64,000 nucleotides of DNA from Phaeobacter sp. A36a-5a (GCF_037911135.1 NZ_JBBLYU010000001.1:2210525-2274524), one strand, 5' to 3'; shown: positions 1-9,597, counted from the stretch's first letter. Made by a program: numbers and translations. Notes: generated by a model from the letters alone, not told the origin.

Positions 1-6
1 CATGGG

Positions 7-567
7 TTACTCCTTCCGACGCGGCTTCGCGTCCGCTTTAATGACTGTGTCATGAATCTTGGCCGACAAGGCCGCAAATTGTTTGATTTCCTCCGGGTCC
101 AAACCGGAAATACGTTGGAACAGATCCGTCATCGCCTCGACCAGATACTGGCGTTTGGCGGCGCCGTCGGGGGTGAGCGACAACAACCAGGCGCGCCTGT
201 CCTGCGGATCCCTGCTGCGGCGGATCAGACCCTGCCGTTCCAGCCGGTCGGCGGCCGTGGTCACCGACGAAGGCACCGTCTGCAACATCCGCGCCAGCTC
301 TCCCATCCGGCAGGGCGTGCCCAGACGCACCAGCACATGGCATTCCGTCCGGCTCAGGTCTGGCAGGTCAACGGTGTCTTCGATGCAGGCGTCGATGCGC
401 CAATAGAGCGCAAAGACACCCAGCATGGCGCAGACCTCCGGGCAGGTCTCAGCCTGATTGCCGTCCGTCGCGGTATCGCCGTCAGTTTGGGTGTCGCTGT
501 CGTTGCCGGTTTGTCGAATCATACCACCATCGCCTTCATCGCGCATATACTTCAAATTTCGAACCAT
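7..567 (-). CDS. MarR-family transcriptional regulator
   Basis: A predicted dimeric winged-helix DNA-binding repressor or activator. The winged helix covers roughly residues 65-150: a recognition-helix region (MGELARMLQTVPSSVTTAADR) is followed by a wing containing DPQDRRAWLLSLTPDG, the typical MarR D-x-R-D/R pattern. The first 45 residues are acidic and low complexity (D/T/G-rich) and may not all be translated; in-frame ATGs at 546 and 522 are alternatives, and no strong ribosome site precedes 567. It is divergent from the FabH-like gene, about 160 bp away, which could be its target. The ligand is unknown. Confidence 0.85.
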   Translation of the reverse strand: MVRNLKYMRDEGDGGMIRQTGNDSDTQTDGDTATDGNQAETCPEVCAMLGVFALYWRIDACIEDTVDLPDLSRTECHVLVRLGTPCRMGELARMLQTVPSSVTTAADRLERQGLIRRSRDPQDRRAWLLSLTPDGAAKRQYLVEAMTDLFQRISGLDPEEIKQFAALSAKIHDTVIKADAKPRRKE

Positions 568-730
568 TCAAGGAGGGAAGCATTTTATTCATATCAAAAA
601 TGCTCCGGGACGCCCTGATCAGGTTGACGTAGGGGCTGCGCCCGTAACGCCAAGGGCCTTGCCCTTGACCTCACTGGGGGAAGATGCCCAGATATGCAGC
701 ACTTTTGAAAACCACCCGAAGGTCCAGCTC

Positions 731-1855
731 ATGTATACACCCGCCATCACCGGCACGGGCGTCTTTACGCCGTCACAGACGATCACAAACGCCGAGCTGG
801 TCACAGCCTTCAATGCCTATGCCGATAAGGTCAATGCCGAGAACGCAGAGGCGATTGCAGCGGGTGAGATGGATCCTCTGGCGTATTCCTCCGAAGACTT
901 CATCCTGAAGGCCTCCGGTATCGAACAGCGCTACGTGATGGACAAGAGCGGTATTCTTGATCCTGAGGTGATGCACCCGCTGCTGCGTCAGCGCAGCGAT
1001 GACGAGCCATCCATCATGGCCGAAATGGCACTGGATGCCGCCAAGAAAGCACTGAAACAGGCCGGCAAGACTGCGGCGGATGTCGACGCCGTCATCTGTG
1101 CGGCCTCCAATATGGAACGCGCCTATCCGGCGCTGGCAATCGAAATTCAGGATCTTCTTGGCATCGAAGGCTTTGCCTTTGACATGAATGTCGCCTGTTC
1201 CTCCGCCACCTTTGGGATTCAGGCGGCTGCCGATATGGTGCGCTCCGGCTCCATTCGGTCGGCGCTGGTGGTCAATCCCGAGATCTGCTCCGGCCATCTT
1301 GAGTGGCGCGACCGCGATTGCCATTTCATCTTTGGCGATGTGGCAACGGCCACCCTGATCGAGCGCAGCGAAGACGCCAGCGGCCCGCATTTCGAAATCC
1401 TGTCGACCCGCTGCGCCACCAGCTTTTCCAACAATATCCGCAACAACAATGGCTATCTGCGCCGGTCGCGCCCGGATGGGGTCGCAGATCGTCGGGACAT
1501 GCAGTTCATGCAGAACGGGCGCAAGGTCTTCAAGGAAGTGCTGCCGATGGTCAGCCAGCATATTGCGGATCACATGGAGGCCGAGGGCGTCAGCAACACC
1601 GAGCTGAAACGGCTCTGGCTACATCAGGCCAATAAGACGATGAATGATTTCATTGGCAAAAAGGTCCTTGGCCGCACGCCAGAGGCCGGTGAACAGCCCA
1701 ATATCCTGCAGGATTACGCCAATACATCCTCGGCAGGGTCGATCATCGCCTTCTCCAAATATTCGGATGATCTGGCCGAGGGCGATCTGGGGCTGATCTG
1801 CTCTTTCGGTGCCGGTTATTCGGTGGGATCGGTGATCCTGCGCCGCGCGGCCTGA
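731..1855 (+). CDS. beta-ketoacyl-ACP synthase III (FabH-like)
   Basis: A thiolase-fold condensing enzyme of about 374 residues, expected to join an acyl-CoA primer to malonyl-ACP or a related substrate. The catalytic triad is visible: Cys156 in NVACSSATFG, His298 in LWLHQANK and Asn331 in YANTSSAG. The reading frame is open back to 458, but homology-like sequence begins only at the ATG at 731 (MYTPAITGTGVFTP), so that start is used. It is some 50 residues longer than housekeeping FabH (about 320 residues), as in the FabH2/DarB-like branch, so it may serve a secondary acylation rather than bulk fatty-acid initiation. A hairpin terminator follows. Confidence 0.88.
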   Translation: MYTPAITGTGVFTPSQTITNAELVTAFNAYADKVNAENAEAIAAGEMDPLAYSSEDFILKASGIEQRYVMDKSGILDPEVMHPLLRQRSDDEPSIMAEMALDAAKKALKQAGKTAADVDAVICAASNMERAYPALAIEIQDLLGIEGFAFDMNVACSSATFGIQAAADMVRSGSIRSALVVNPEICSGHLEWRDRDCHFIFGDVATATLIERSEDASGPHFEILSTRCATSFSNNIRNNNGYLRRSRPDGVADRRDMQFMQNGRKVFKEVLPMVSQHIADHMEAEGVSNTELKRLWLHQANKTMNDFIGKKVLGRTPEAGEQPNILQDYANTSSAGSIIAFSKYSDDLAEGDLGLICSFGAGYSVGSVILRRAA

Positions 1856-1884
1856 GCCTGCCGGACCAGTTGCCAAACGAATTT

Positions 1885-1910
1885 GGGCCTGCCGATCCTG
1901 GCAGGCCCTT
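1885..1910. terminator. hairpin terminator between convergent genes
   Basis: Perfect arms GGGCCTGCC / GGCAGGCCC with a 6-nt loop, in the short gap between the stop of the FabH-like gene and the stop of arsH. It can serve both strands, although the T tract is short. Confidence 0.7.
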
Positions 1911-1941
1911 ATTCAGTCTCGCCTTCAGCTCGCGTCCGGCG

Positions 1942-2703
1942 CTATTTCTGCGACACCCGCTGGTGCACGGCCTCGGCGTCCTCAACCCGCTCTGAGTAGC
2001 GGTCGACCAGGTAGTCCTTGCGACCGCGAGTCAGCCAGGTGAATTTCACCAGCTCTTCCATCACATCGACAACACGGCGATAGAACGGGCCTTCGGGCAG
2101 CCGGTCCCCCTCGGCAAATTCCAGCCACGCCTTGGGAATCGAGGATTGGTTGGGGATGGTCAGCATCCGCATCCAGCGGCCCAGAATACGCATCTGGTTG
2201 ACAGCGTTGAAAGATTGCGACCCGCCGGAGACCTGCATCACCGCCAGCGTCTTGCCCTGCGTGGTGCGAACACCGCCTTTCAGCGACAGCGGCAGCCAGT
2301 CGATCTGTGTCTTCATGATGCCCGTCATAGCGCCATGCCGTTCCGGGCTGGACCAGACCATTCCATCGCACCAGACCGCAAGATCGCGCAGTTCGCTCAC
2401 CTTGGGGTGATCTTCGCTGCCGGTGTCATCGGGCAATGGCAGCCCGCTCGGATCGAAAATCCGCGCCTCGCAGCCCAGCGCGCGCAGGATCCGGGCTGCC
2501 TCCTCGGCAACCTTGCGTGAGTAGCTGACGGCCCGCAGGGAGCCATAGAGCAGCAGGATCCGGGGCGGATGCTGCGGGTCACCTGTCGCTGCCAGGCGGG
2601 CGATATCAATCTGCGGCAAGGCCTCGGCGATGAGCGCCGGCAGATCCTCCGCCACACGCCCGTCAGCCGAAACAGCAGGCCCGGTCGTCGGTGTCTCAGC
2701 CAC
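1942..2703 (-). CDS. arsH: ArsH-type NADPH-dependent FMN reductase
   Basis: A flavodoxin-fold FMN protein of 253 residues; ArsH family members reduce quinones or organoarsenicals with NADPH. The phosphate-binding signature [14 protein letters not shown] lies at about residues 49-62, followed by the flavin-contacting [11 protein letters not shown] and the ArsH-specific [17 protein letters not shown] segment. The start is a GTG at 2703 that overlaps the stop of the upstream small gene by 8 bp (GTGGCTGA), implying translational coupling. No arsR, arsB or arsC is nearby, so an arsenic role is an inference from family only; a general oxidative-stress quinone reductase is equally possible. Confidence 0.85.
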   Translation of the reverse strand: MAETPTTGPAVSADGRVAEDLPALIAEALPQIDIARLAATGDPQHPPRILLLYGSLRAVSYSRKVAEEAARILRALGCEARIFDPSGLPLPDDTGSEDHPKVSELRDLAVWCDGMVWSSPERHGAMTGIMKTQIDWLPLSLKGGVRTTQGKTLAVMQVSGGSQSFNAVNQMRILGRWMRMLTIPNQSSIPKAWLEFAEGDRLPEGPFYRRVVDVMEELVKFTWLTRGRKDYLVDRYSERVEDAEAVHQRVSQK

Positions 2704-3157
2704 TTTCTTCTTCCAGGTGCAGTTTCATATCCAGAAGCACCTGCTGCAGCATCACCGTTTCGCGCAGCAACCGCTTGGCCTCATTGATGGTGATGATCCC
2801 ATCGGCCATGGCCTCCTGATATTCGCTCATCAATGTGGCAAAGCGCTGGCTGAGCGCAATCACATCCGCATTGACGCCACCGCGGCGCGCCTCTGAGGCC
2901 GGGCTGGCCTGACAGTAGGACAAGGTGATGTTCTTCAGATCCGCCAGACCGGAAGTCACATGCGGGAAGGAGGCCGCAGCTTCCAGTTTGGCAACGGCGT
3001 CGACGGGCATGAACCGATCGACATGTTCGGCATTATCCGAGTAATACCGCCCCAACGTCGCCTTGGATTTTCCTGTGATCTGGCAGGCTGCCTCGATCCC
3101 CACATCCTTGACCAGAGCCTCGGTGTGCTTTTTTAGATAAGTACCTATGTCTGCCAT
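2696..3157 (-). CDS. small HTH-like protein of unknown function
   Basis: A 153-residue protein starting at the ATG of [10 protein letters not shown]; the open frame extends 11 codons further upstream. Residues about 20-45 ([17 protein letters not shown]) resemble a helix-turn-helix, and the following [15 protein letters not shown] is reminiscent of small regulators found in alphaproteobacterial phages. The C-terminal half is helical with no recognised domain. It is co-transcribed with, and overlaps, arsH, so it may regulate that gene or itself. The family could not be named with certainty. Confidence 0.7.
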   Translation of the reverse strand: MADIGTYLKKHTEALVKDVGIEAACQITGKSKATLGRYYSDNAEHVDRFMPVDAVAKLEAAASFPHVTSGLADLKNITLSYCQASPASEARRGGVNADVIALSQRFATLMSEYQEAMADGIITINEAKRLLRETVMLQQVLLDMKLHLEEESG

Positions 3158-3545
3158 ATAAAATCTACCTGCATATGACCGCGACCCCATCGGGGAAGAA
3201 ACGCGTTAATTTCCCATTCACGACACTTAAAGGAAATGCAAAGCTATTTCTATCCCTAAGGTTTTTAAGGGACTTACCGCGCTGTTCCGGGTCGCGAGAC
3301 AGGGAAACGCGCTGGGGGCGAAGGCGTGTTTCGTGGGCCTTCGCTGGTGGGCAATTTCCGTCCAGTTGGCGCCCTGCCGCAGGTGTCATGTGGTTCGTTT
3401 CTCGGGTTGTTTCGCCGCGAACCGGCATCCGCGCGCAGGGCGTTTTATCCTCAGACCGAAAATGCCGTCGGCTCATCGGGCAATCGGTGAAGAATTGGTG
3501 AAGAAAACCGTTTCCTCCGACCGGCTCTGCGGCTAAATCAGCGCC
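3158..3545. other. intergenic region upstream of two divergent genes
   Basis: About 390 bp between the HTH-like gene and thymidine kinase. It includes a relatively AT-rich stretch at 3200-3280 with an imperfect inverted repeat (TCCCTAAG...TAAGGGA), suitable for promoters or an operator. Open frames through it have no recognisable product. No RNA gene was recognised. Confidence 0.4.
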
Positions 3546-4145
3546 ATGGCCAAGCTTTACTTCCACTACTCCACCATGAATGCCGGCAAATCGACGGTGC
3601 TCTTGCAAGCCTCGCATAACTACCGCGAGAACGATATGGACACCTATCTGCTGACCGCAGCGCTGGACAACCGCGCCGGTCAGGGGCGGATCGCCTCCCG
3701 CATCGGGATCGGTGCCGAGGCTGACATCTTCCGGCCCGGTGAGAACCTGTTCGACAAAGTGACAGAGCGACTGGCAAGGGGCAGTGTTGCCAGCATCTTT
3801 GTCGATGAGGCGCAGTTTCTGTCGCCGGATCAGGTCTGGGATCTGGCGCGGGTGGTCGACGATCTGCGGGTGCCGGTTTTGTGCTACGGGCTGCGGGTCG
3901 ATTTTCAGGGCAAGCTGTTTCCCGGCTCCGCCACCCTGCTGGCGCTGGCCGATGAAATGCGCGAAGTCCGCACCATCTGCCACTGCGGTAAAAAGGCAAC
4001 CATGGTGATCCGGCAGGATGAGAACGGCCAGACCATCACCGAAGGCGCGCAGGTGCAGATCGGCGGCAATGAAACCTATGTATCGCTCTGCCGTCGCCAC
4101 TGGCGCGAGGCCACCGGCGATCAGCCCACCTCTGCTGCGGGCTGA
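3546..4145 (+). CDS. tdk: thymidine kinase (type II)
   Basis: Cytosolic salvage enzyme that phosphorylates thymidine to dTMP with ATP. The P-loop MNAGKST is at residues 11-17, the DEAQ motif with the catalytic Glu at 87-90, and the zinc-binding lasso residues are Cys145, Cys147, Cys182 and probably His185. At 199 residues it has the normal TK1-like length. It stands alone: divergent from the upstream gene and convergent with a hydroxyacid dehydrogenase. Identity is clear. Confidence 0.95.
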   Translation: MAKLYFHYSTMNAGKSTVLLQASHNYRENDMDTYLLTAALDNRAGQGRIASRIGIGAEADIFRPGENLFDKVTERLARGSVASIFVDEAQFLSPDQVWDLARVVDDLRVPVLCYGLRVDFQGKLFPGSATLLALADEMREVRTICHCGKKATMVIRQDENGQTITEGAQVQIGGNETYVSLCRRHWREATGDQPTSAAG

Positions 4146-4194
4146 TCTGAAACGGCCTGCACCGAGCGGAGGCCGGGCGCGTCTGACGCCGCGC

Positions 4195-4211
4195 GGGGCG
4201 TTAGACGCCCC
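4195..4211. repeat. perfect hairpin in convergent gap
   Basis: GGGGCGT-TAG-ACGCCCC, 7-bp perfect arms, between the stops of tdk and the hydroxyacid dehydrogenase. It has no T tract, so terminator function is uncertain. Confidence 0.45.
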
Positions 4212-4241
4212 GACGCGATACGCTGGCGGTTACACGGGCAG

Positions 4242-5198
4242 TTACACGGGCGAAATCAACGGCCGACCAGCAAGGAAGGCGGCGACATTGTCCAGCGCCA
4301 GATGTCCCATGGCGCTGCGCACCTCCTCGGTGGCGGTGCCCAGATGCGGCAGCAGCGTGACCTGCTCCATCTGCCGCAGGGCCTCCGGCACCTCCGGCTC
4401 GAATTCATAGACATCCAGACCTGCCCCGCCGAGCGCGCCCGCCTGAAGGGCGGCGATCAGCGCCGCCTCATCCACCACCTCACCGCGCGAGATATTGATC
4501 AGCAGGGCATGAGGGCGCATCGCCGCCAGAACCTCCGCGCTGATCAAATGTCGCGTCTCCGCACCGCCGGGCACTGCAAGCACCAGCACATCCACCTGAG
4601 CCGCCAGAGCGGTCAGGCTTTCCGCGCGCGACACCGGGAAGCCGGGTGATTTGTCGCTGCGCGCCAGATAGCTGACCGACATGCCAAAGCCGAAGTGACA
4701 GCGCCGCGCGATGGCCTCACCGATGCGGCCAAAGCCGACGATGCCCACATGTTTGCCTGTCAGATGCGTGCCCAGCATCTGGGTGGGATGCCAGCCCTGC
4801 CATTCGCCGGAGCGGACCAGACGCTCGCCCTCGCCGGCACGGCGGGCGGTCATCAGCATCAACGTCAGCGCAATATCAGCGGTCGCATCGGTAACGGCGC
4901 CGGGGGTGTTGCTGACCACGATCCCGGCCCGGCGCGCGGCCGCCACGTCGATATGATTGAAGCCGACGCCGAAATTGGCCAGCAACCTGCACCGTGGCTG
5001 CGGCACGGCGGCAAAACTGCCTGCGTCGAACTGGTCCCCCAGGGTCGGCAGGACGATGTCGAAATCACGCAGCGCACGCTGGCGCTCATCGGCGTTCAAA
5101 GGGCTGGTCTGCTGGCGGATCTCGACATCGAATTCCGCCCGCGCACGCGCCTCAACCGCGGCTGTCATTGGCCGGGTAATCCAGAGTTTGCCGCTCAA
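4242..5198 (-). CDS. D-isomer 2-hydroxyacid dehydrogenase (glyoxylate/hydroxypyruvate reductase-like)
   Basis: NAD(P)-dependent dehydrogenase of 318 residues. The Rossmann signature GFGRIG is at 155-160; the catalytic residues are Arg238 (NISRGEV), Glu267 (EFEPE) and His285 (LLPHLG). The likely reaction is reduction of glyoxylate or hydroxypyruvate, but substrate cannot be fixed by sequence alone. The start is a TTG at 5198 overlapping the csaA stop by 4 bp (TTGA); an ATG ten codons in is an alternative, but the TTG keeps the first beta strand (KLWITRP). It is the third gene of the proC-csaA operon. A 12-bp tandem duplication spans its stop codon. Confidence 0.88.
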   Translation of the reverse strand: MSGKLWITRPMTAAVEARARAEFDVEIRQQTSPLNADERQRALRDFDIVLPTLGDQFDAGSFAAVPQPRCRLLANFGVGFNHIDVAAARRAGIVVSNTPGAVTDATADIALTLMLMTARRAGEGERLVRSGEWQGWHPTQMLGTHLTGKHVGIVGFGRIGEAIARRCHFGFGMSVSYLARSDKSPGFPVSRAESLTALAAQVDVLVLAVPGGAETRHLISAEVLAAMRPHALLINISRGEVVDEAALIAALQAGALGGAGLDVYEFEPEVPEALRQMEQVTLLPHLGTATEEVRSAMGHLALDNVAAFLAGRPLISPV

Positions 5199-5533
5199 TG
5201 CATCCGCCCTCCCAATGGGACCGGTCCATCCGGACCAATCAGAACAATCTCTCCGGTGGCATCCGGCAGCCCCAGCACCAGCACTTCGGACATGAACTTG
5301 CCAATCTGGCGGGGCGGGAAATTCACCACGGCCATCACCTGTTTGCCCAGCAGCGTTTCCGCCGTGTAGTGGGCCGTCACCTGCGCCGAGGTTTTCTTGA
5401 TGCCGATGTCATCGCCGAAATCCACCCACATCTTGATCGCGGGTTTGCGAGCCTCGGGGTAGTCCTCGGCGCGCACCACCTCGCCCACGCGCACATCGAC
5501 CTTGAGAAATTCGTCAAAACTGATGTCAGCCAC
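5195..5533 (-). CDS. csaA: CsaA-type tRNA-binding domain protein
   Basis: A 112-residue stand-alone OB-fold tRNA-binding domain (EMAP/Trbp111 type). Visible features are the first beta strand FLKVDVRVGEVVRAE, AVVNFPPRQIGKFMSEVLVLG and the C-terminal GEIVLIGPDGPVPLGGR, all characteristic of CsaA. A GTG start at 5533 is chosen because the preceding open frame is unrelated and the GTG overlaps the proC stop by 8 bp (GTGGCTGA). It acts as a dimer in the cytosol; an export-chaperone role was proposed for the Bacillus protein, whereas tRNA binding is the structural inference. Confidence 0.88.
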   Translation of the reverse strand: MADISFDEFLKVDVRVGEVVRAEDYPEARKPAIKMWVDFGDDIGIKKTSAQVTAHYTAETLLGKQVMAVVNFPPRQIGKFMSEVLVLGLPDATGEIVLIGPDGPVPLGGRMH

Positions 5534-6353
5534 GGGACAGCTCCCTCGACCGGTTGGTGGCTGCTGCCACGGCGCGGTGCAGCAGCGGCGGAAAGCCGTC
5601 GGTCTCATCCATCAGCACCTCCAGCGCGGCCTGGGTCGTGCCATTGGGGCTGGTGACATTGACCCGCAGCTGCGCTGGCGTTTCCTCGGAGGCTTCTGCC
5701 AGGGCACCGGCCCCTGCGACGGTGGCCTTGGCCAGCTGCATCGCCAGATCGGCAGGCAGCCCCTCAGCCTCGCCAGCAGCGGCAAGGGTTTCGATCAGAT
5801 GGAAAACATAGGCCGGGCCGGAACCGCTGACGCCGGTGACCGCATCCATCTGCGCCTCGCTCTGCAATCGGACGGTCTGGCCGATGGCCTGCAACAGCGC
5901 ATCGGCGCGATTTATATCCGCCTCGGTCGCGCGCATGTTGCCGATGAGCGCGGTAATGCCACGCCCGACGGCGGCAGGTGTATTCGGCATGGCGCGCACG
6001 ATCGGCGTCTGCGCCCCCAGAAGTGATTCATAGGTAGCGATCGAGGTTCCGGCAGCAACCGAGATAAACAGCGTCTCGCCATTGCCCAGCTGTTGCAGCT
6101 GCGGCAGCGCCTCTCCCATCATCTGGGGTTTGACAGCAATCAGCACGATCCCCGGCGCCCGGTCACCGGCCTCTGGCAAGGGCGCATTGAGATGCACACC
6201 AGTCTGGCGCAGCCAGTCAGAAGGATTGGGATCAATCACCCAGACGGTATCCGGGTCAACACCCCGGTCAAGCCATCCGGCCAGCATTGCCGACCCCATC
6301 TTGCCGCAGCCCAAGAGCGCGATGCCCCGCGCTGCGATCTGTGATACCTGCAT
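5526..6353 (-). CDS. proC: pyrroline-5-carboxylate reductase
   Basis: Last step of proline synthesis: NAD(P)H reduction of pyrroline-5-carboxylate. 275 residues. The N-terminal Rossmann motif ALLGCGKMGSAML is at about 12-24, the AVKPQMM segment lies in the middle, and the conserved C-terminal signature is present (TSPNGTTQAALEVL). It is the first gene of a three-gene overlapping run with csaA and a hydroxyacid dehydrogenase. Confidence 0.95.
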   Translation of the reverse strand: MQVSQIAARGIALLGCGKMGSAMLAGWLDRGVDPDTVWVIDPNPSDWLRQTGVHLNAPLPEAGDRAPGIVLIAVKPQMMGEALPQLQQLGNGETLFISVAAGTSIATYESLLGAQTPIVRAMPNTPAAVGRGITALIGNMRATEADINRADALLQAIGQTVRLQSEAQMDAVTGVSGSGPAYVFHLIETLAAAGEAEGLPADLAMQLAKATVAGAGALAEASEETPAQLRVNVTSPNGTTQAALEVLMDETDGFPPLLHRAVAAATNRSRELSRG

Positions 6354-6410
6354 CTTTCCCCTCCCCTGATCGGATCTCCGGCACCATGCAGCGCCGGTTC
6401 GGGGAAAGGT

Positions 6411-6911
6411 TTACGCGCGCCCGTAAGCCTCTGCAATGGCGACCTGAAGCGCGTCGCGCGGCGATTGTCCGCCCCAGACCATCAGCTGGATTGCCGGATA
6501 GTAGCGCTCGCAATTGGCGACAGCGGAGTTGATCAGCGTGTCGATCTGCTCCGGGCTTGCCACCTGTCCGCCGGTCAATACCAGCCCATAGCGATACAGC
6601 ATCAGCTTGTGATCGGGCCAGAAGGTAAAGCCACCGGCCCAGCACTGATCATTCATCTCGTTGATCAGCTCGTAGAGCCGCGGCAGCTGTTCCTTCGGCG
6701 GCTCCATCTCAAAGCTGCATACCATCCGCAGGGTTTCTTCATAGCCGGACCACGCCAATGTCAGCGAATAGGTGCGCCACTGGCCTTCCACCGCCATGGC
6801 GATCTGATCGTCGCCTATGCGGTCAAAGTCCCAATCGTGGTCCGAGGCCAAGTGTTCGACGATGTCGATAGGGTGAATTTCGTCTTCCAGAAAATGTTCG
6901 GAAAGAGCCAT
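6411..6911 (-). CDS. YbjN domain-containing protein
   Basis: A 166-residue protein with the fold of type III secretion chaperone-like YbjN proteins: an N-terminal hydrophilic segment, central GQWRTYSLTLAWSGYEETLRMVCSFEM strands and a C-terminal helical region. The ATG at 6911 (MALSEHFLEDE) is chosen; the frame runs 16 codons further upstream without homology-like sequence. Function is unproven; in E. coli YbjN affects motility and stress responses. It lies just upstream of proC on the same strand, so it may be co-transcribed. Confidence 0.8.
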   Translation of the reverse strand: MALSEHFLEDEIHPIDIVEHLASDHDWDFDRIGDDQIAMAVEGQWRTYSLTLAWSGYEETLRMVCSFEMEPPKEQLPRLYELINEMNDQCWAGGFTFWPDHKLMLYRYGLVLTGGQVASPEQIDTLINSAVANCERYYPAIQLMVWGGQSPRDALQVAIAEAYGRA

Positions 6912-7285
6912 GTTGCCACCTCTCTGATCTCTAGCAAAAGAGATGCGGGGCACCCCCAATTGCTAGCGGCCTGCTCAATAAGGAGAGGGATTTACCCGTC
7001 CTCCTACCAGATATGGTGGAGGCACCAAGGCCGTCTGGCAACCCTTTATTTGGGGATAACTGCAATAAGTTGTGGACGAAAGGCGATGACCCTCAAAATA
7101 TCGTGACAGTGCTGTGAAGAGAGGCAGCTGCGGGATCCTGCTGCGCCGGGTGGGAGTCTGCGACGCGGGCTTGGTCGCAAAAATGGCGCGCCACCCGGAC
7201 CGGGCCGCACGCCAGCAAATGTTGCAGATCGGATATTTCAGCGCCGGGCGGCGGGCTGTGCCTGCCGCTCAGCCCTGGAACCGGA
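6912..7285. other. intergenic region, no gene recognised
   Basis: About 375 bp between the YbjN gene and ubiK. It contains an imperfect hairpin at 6981-7005 (AGGAGAGGG...CCCGTCCTCCT) and an AT-richer patch around 7040-7110. No coding frame or known RNA could be supported. Confidence 0.35.
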
Positions 7286-7534
7286 TCACGCGGATTTATC
7301 CGCTTCCAGCGCGTCGAGCCGGGCCTTCAGTGCTTCGTTTTCTTCACGCGCCTTCTGCGCCATGGCGCGCACGGCGTCGAACTCCTCGCGGGTCACGAAA
7401 TCGCGATCGGCCAGCCAGCGGTCGATCAGCCCCTTCATGGCGGTCTCCGCCTCTTCCCGCGCGCCATGGGCCACACCCATCGCGTTGGTCATCAGCTGGG
7501 AAATATCATCCATGATCTTGTTGCGCGTCTGCAT
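7286..7534 (-). CDS. ubiK: UbiK-type accessory factor (BMFP domain)
   Basis: An 82-residue helical protein of the YqiC/UbiK family, which assists ubiquinone synthesis in Proteobacteria. Signature features are the N-terminal amphipathic helix (KIMDDISQLM), the FVTREEFDAVRAMAQKAREEN block and a C-terminal coiled coil (LKARLDALEAD). The open frame continues far upstream without homology; the ATG at 7534 is chosen because GGAGAA lies about 5 nt before it, with ATG 7546 as an alternative. It is divergent from lgt. Confidence 0.85.
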   Translation of the reverse strand: MQTRNKIMDDISQLMTNAMGVAHGAREEAETAMKGLIDRWLADRDFVTREEFDAVRAMAQKAREENEALKARLDALEADKSA

Positions 7535-7630
7535 TGTCTTCTCCATGTCTGCCTTGACCCCTATATGGTCATCAACACCGGCGGCGGCAAGCCGTTGACA
7601 CCGCAGCCCCCGCAAAGGCATTGACGGCAC

Positions 7631-8533
7631 ATGCACGCATTCATCCTCCAATTCCCCGATCTGACCCCGGAAATCTTCATAATCGAGCTGTTCGGCAGCC
7701 AATTCGCGCTGCGCTGGTACGCGCTGGCCTATATCGTCGGGATTGTCATCGCCTGGCGGCTGGCGGTCGCGGCGCTGCGGCGCCCCGCGCTCTGGCCCCA
7801 CGCACAGCCCCCGATGAAACCGCAACAGGTCGAAGATCTGCTCACCTGGATCATCCTCGGCGTCATTCTGGGCGGACGGCTTGGCTATGTGCTGTTCTAT
7901 CAGCCCGGCTACTACCTTCAGAACCCGGCCGAGATCCTGCGCATCTGGCAGGGGGGCATGGCCTTTCACGGCGGTCTCCTGGGGGTGATCATTGCCACCT
8001 GGATTTATGCGCTGCGCCACCGGATCCCGCGCCTTCAGATCGCTGATCTGGTGGCACATACGGTGCCGCCGGGCCTCTTGCTGGGCCGACTTGCCAACTT
8101 CAACAACGCCGAGCTCTGGGGGCGGGCAACCGATCTGCCCTGGGGGGTCGCCTTTCCCGGGCGCGCGGCGCAGTCCTGCGGGCAGGCGCTGGGGGAGATC
8201 TGTGCGCGCCACCCGTCCCAGCTCTATGAGGCGCTGCTGGAAGGGCTGATCCTTGGTGCGGTGCTCTTGTGGCTGGTCTACCGGCGCGCGGCGCTGACCC
8301 ACCCAGGCCGGGTGACCGGCGTGTTTCTGGCAGGCTATGGCGCGGCGCGCTTCGCGGTTGAATTCATGCGCCAGCCCGACGCCCAATTCGTAACTGCAGA
8401 GAACCCCCTGGGGCTGGCCTGGCATATCGGCGGCTACGGTCTGACCATGGGACAGCTGCTGTCGCTGCCGATGATCGCCATCGGCCTCATTCTGGTGCTG
8501 CGCAGCCGACGCATGGCGGTGGTTCCGGCATGA
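7631..8533 (+). CDS. lgt: prolipoprotein diacylglyceryl transferase
   Basis: Inner-membrane enzyme that attaches diacylglycerol to the lipobox cysteine of prolipoproteins, the first step of lipoprotein maturation. 300 residues with about seven hydrophobic segments. The catalytic-region motif HGGLLG is at 113-118 and the Lgt signature [14 protein letters not shown] at 152-165. It heads a lgt-midA-pgeF operon whose genes overlap by ATGA. Confidence 0.95.
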   Translation: MHAFILQFPDLTPEIFIIELFGSQFALRWYALAYIVGIVIAWRLAVAALRRPALWPHAQPPMKPQQVEDLLTWIILGVILGGRLGYVLFYQPGYYLQNPAEILRIWQGGMAFHGGLLGVIIATWIYALRHRIPRLQIADLVAHTVPPGLLLGRLANFNNAELWGRATDLPWGVAFPGRAAQSCGQALGEICARHPSQLYEALLEGLILGAVLLWLVYRRAALTHPGRVTGVFLAGYGAARFAVEFMRQPDAQFVTAENPLGLAWHIGGYGLTMGQLLSLPMIAIGLILVLRSRRMAVVPA

Positions 8534-9597
8534 GCCTGAGCGACCATATCACTGCCCGCATCCGTGCCGAGGGGCCGATTTCGGTCGCGGATTACATGGC
8601 CGAGGCGCTGCTGCATCCAAGCTATGGCTATTACACCACCCGCGACCCGCTGGGGGCCAAGGGGGATTTCACCACAGCCCCGGAAATCAGCCAGATGTTC
8701 GGAGAGCTGATCGGACTGGCGCTGGCACAATGCTGGCTGGATCAGGGCCAACCTCAGCGGTTCACATTGGCCGAACTGGGTCCCGGTCGCGGCACGCTGA
8801 TGGCTGATCTGCTGCGCGCCACAAAAGGCGTGCCCGGGTTTCACGCCGCCATGCAGATTGCCCTGCTGGAGGCCTCCCCCACCCTGCGCGCCCGTCAGGC
8901 GAGGCAACTGGCAGGCCATGACCCGGTCTGGTACCCGAATATCGCCGAGCTGCCCGAGCAGCCGCTGTTTCTAATCGCAAATGAGTTCTTTGATGCGCTG
9001 CCGGTGCGGCAATTTCTGCGCGATGGCGATGGCTGGCGCGAAAAATCAGTGGGTCTTCAGGATGGCACGCTCAGCTTTGGCCTTGGCGCGGTGGCGCCAC
9101 AGCCTGCACTGGCGCATCGCCTTGAGGACACCCGCGACGGTGATCTGGTCGAGCTGTGCGAAGCCGCGCAACCGATGGTTCAGACCATCGCCTCCCGGAT
9201 CGCGCGCCACGGCGGAACCGCGCTTATTGTCGATTACGGCGATTGGCGGTCGCTGGGGGATACGTTGCAGGCCCTGCGCGCCCATGCGCCAAGCGATCCG
9301 CTGAAGGATCCGGGCAGCGCCGATCTGACCACCCATGTCGATTTCGAAGCGCTTGCACTGGCTGCGAAATCTGCGGGCTGTGCCTATAGTCGGCTGACCC
9401 CGCAAGGCGTGTTTCTGGAGCGTCTGGGCATTACCGATCGGGCACAGGCGCTGGCGGCGCGGCTAAACGGCGACGCGCTGCAATCTCTGATTGCGGCGCA
9501 TCGACGGTTGACGCATCCTGAGGAAATGGGAAACCTGTTCAAGATACTCGGGATTTTCCCCGAAGAGACCGCACCCCCACCGGGATTGAACGCATGA
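8530..9597 (+). CDS. MidA/NDUFAF7-family SAM-dependent methyltransferase
   Basis: A 355-residue class I methyltransferase. Family features: [21 protein letters not shown] at the N-terminus, [15 protein letters not shown], the SAM-binding [17 protein letters not shown] at about 78-94 and the [12 protein letters not shown] active-site motif. The mitochondrial homologue NDUFAF7 methylates an arginine of a complex I subunit, so a complex I assembly role is inferred. Its ATG overlaps the lgt stop (ATGA), and its own stop overlaps the start of pgeF the same way. Confidence 0.9.
   Translation: MSLSDHITARIRAEGPISVADYMAEALLHPSYGYYTTRDPLGAKGDFTTAPEISQMFGELIGLALAQCWLDQGQPQRFTLAELGPGRGTLMADLLRATKGVPGFHAAMQIALLEASPTLRARQARQLAGHDPVWYPNIAELPEQPLFLIANEFFDALPVRQFLRDGDGWREKSVGLQDGTLSFGLGAVAPQPALAHRLEDTRDGDLVELCEAAQPMVQTIASRIARHGGTALIVDYGDWRSLGDTLQALRAHAPSDPLKDPGSADLTTHVDFEALALAAKSAGCAYSRLTPQGVFLERLGITDRAQALAARLNGDALQSLIAAHRRLTHPEEMGNLFKILGIFPEETAPPPGLNA

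Noticed and set aside
600..730. ACCTGATCAGG-like string on the minus strand, recalling a thiamine riboswitch
   Set aside because: The rest of the riboswitch core (CTGAGA and the second helix) is missing, and the neighbouring genes are not thiamine genes.
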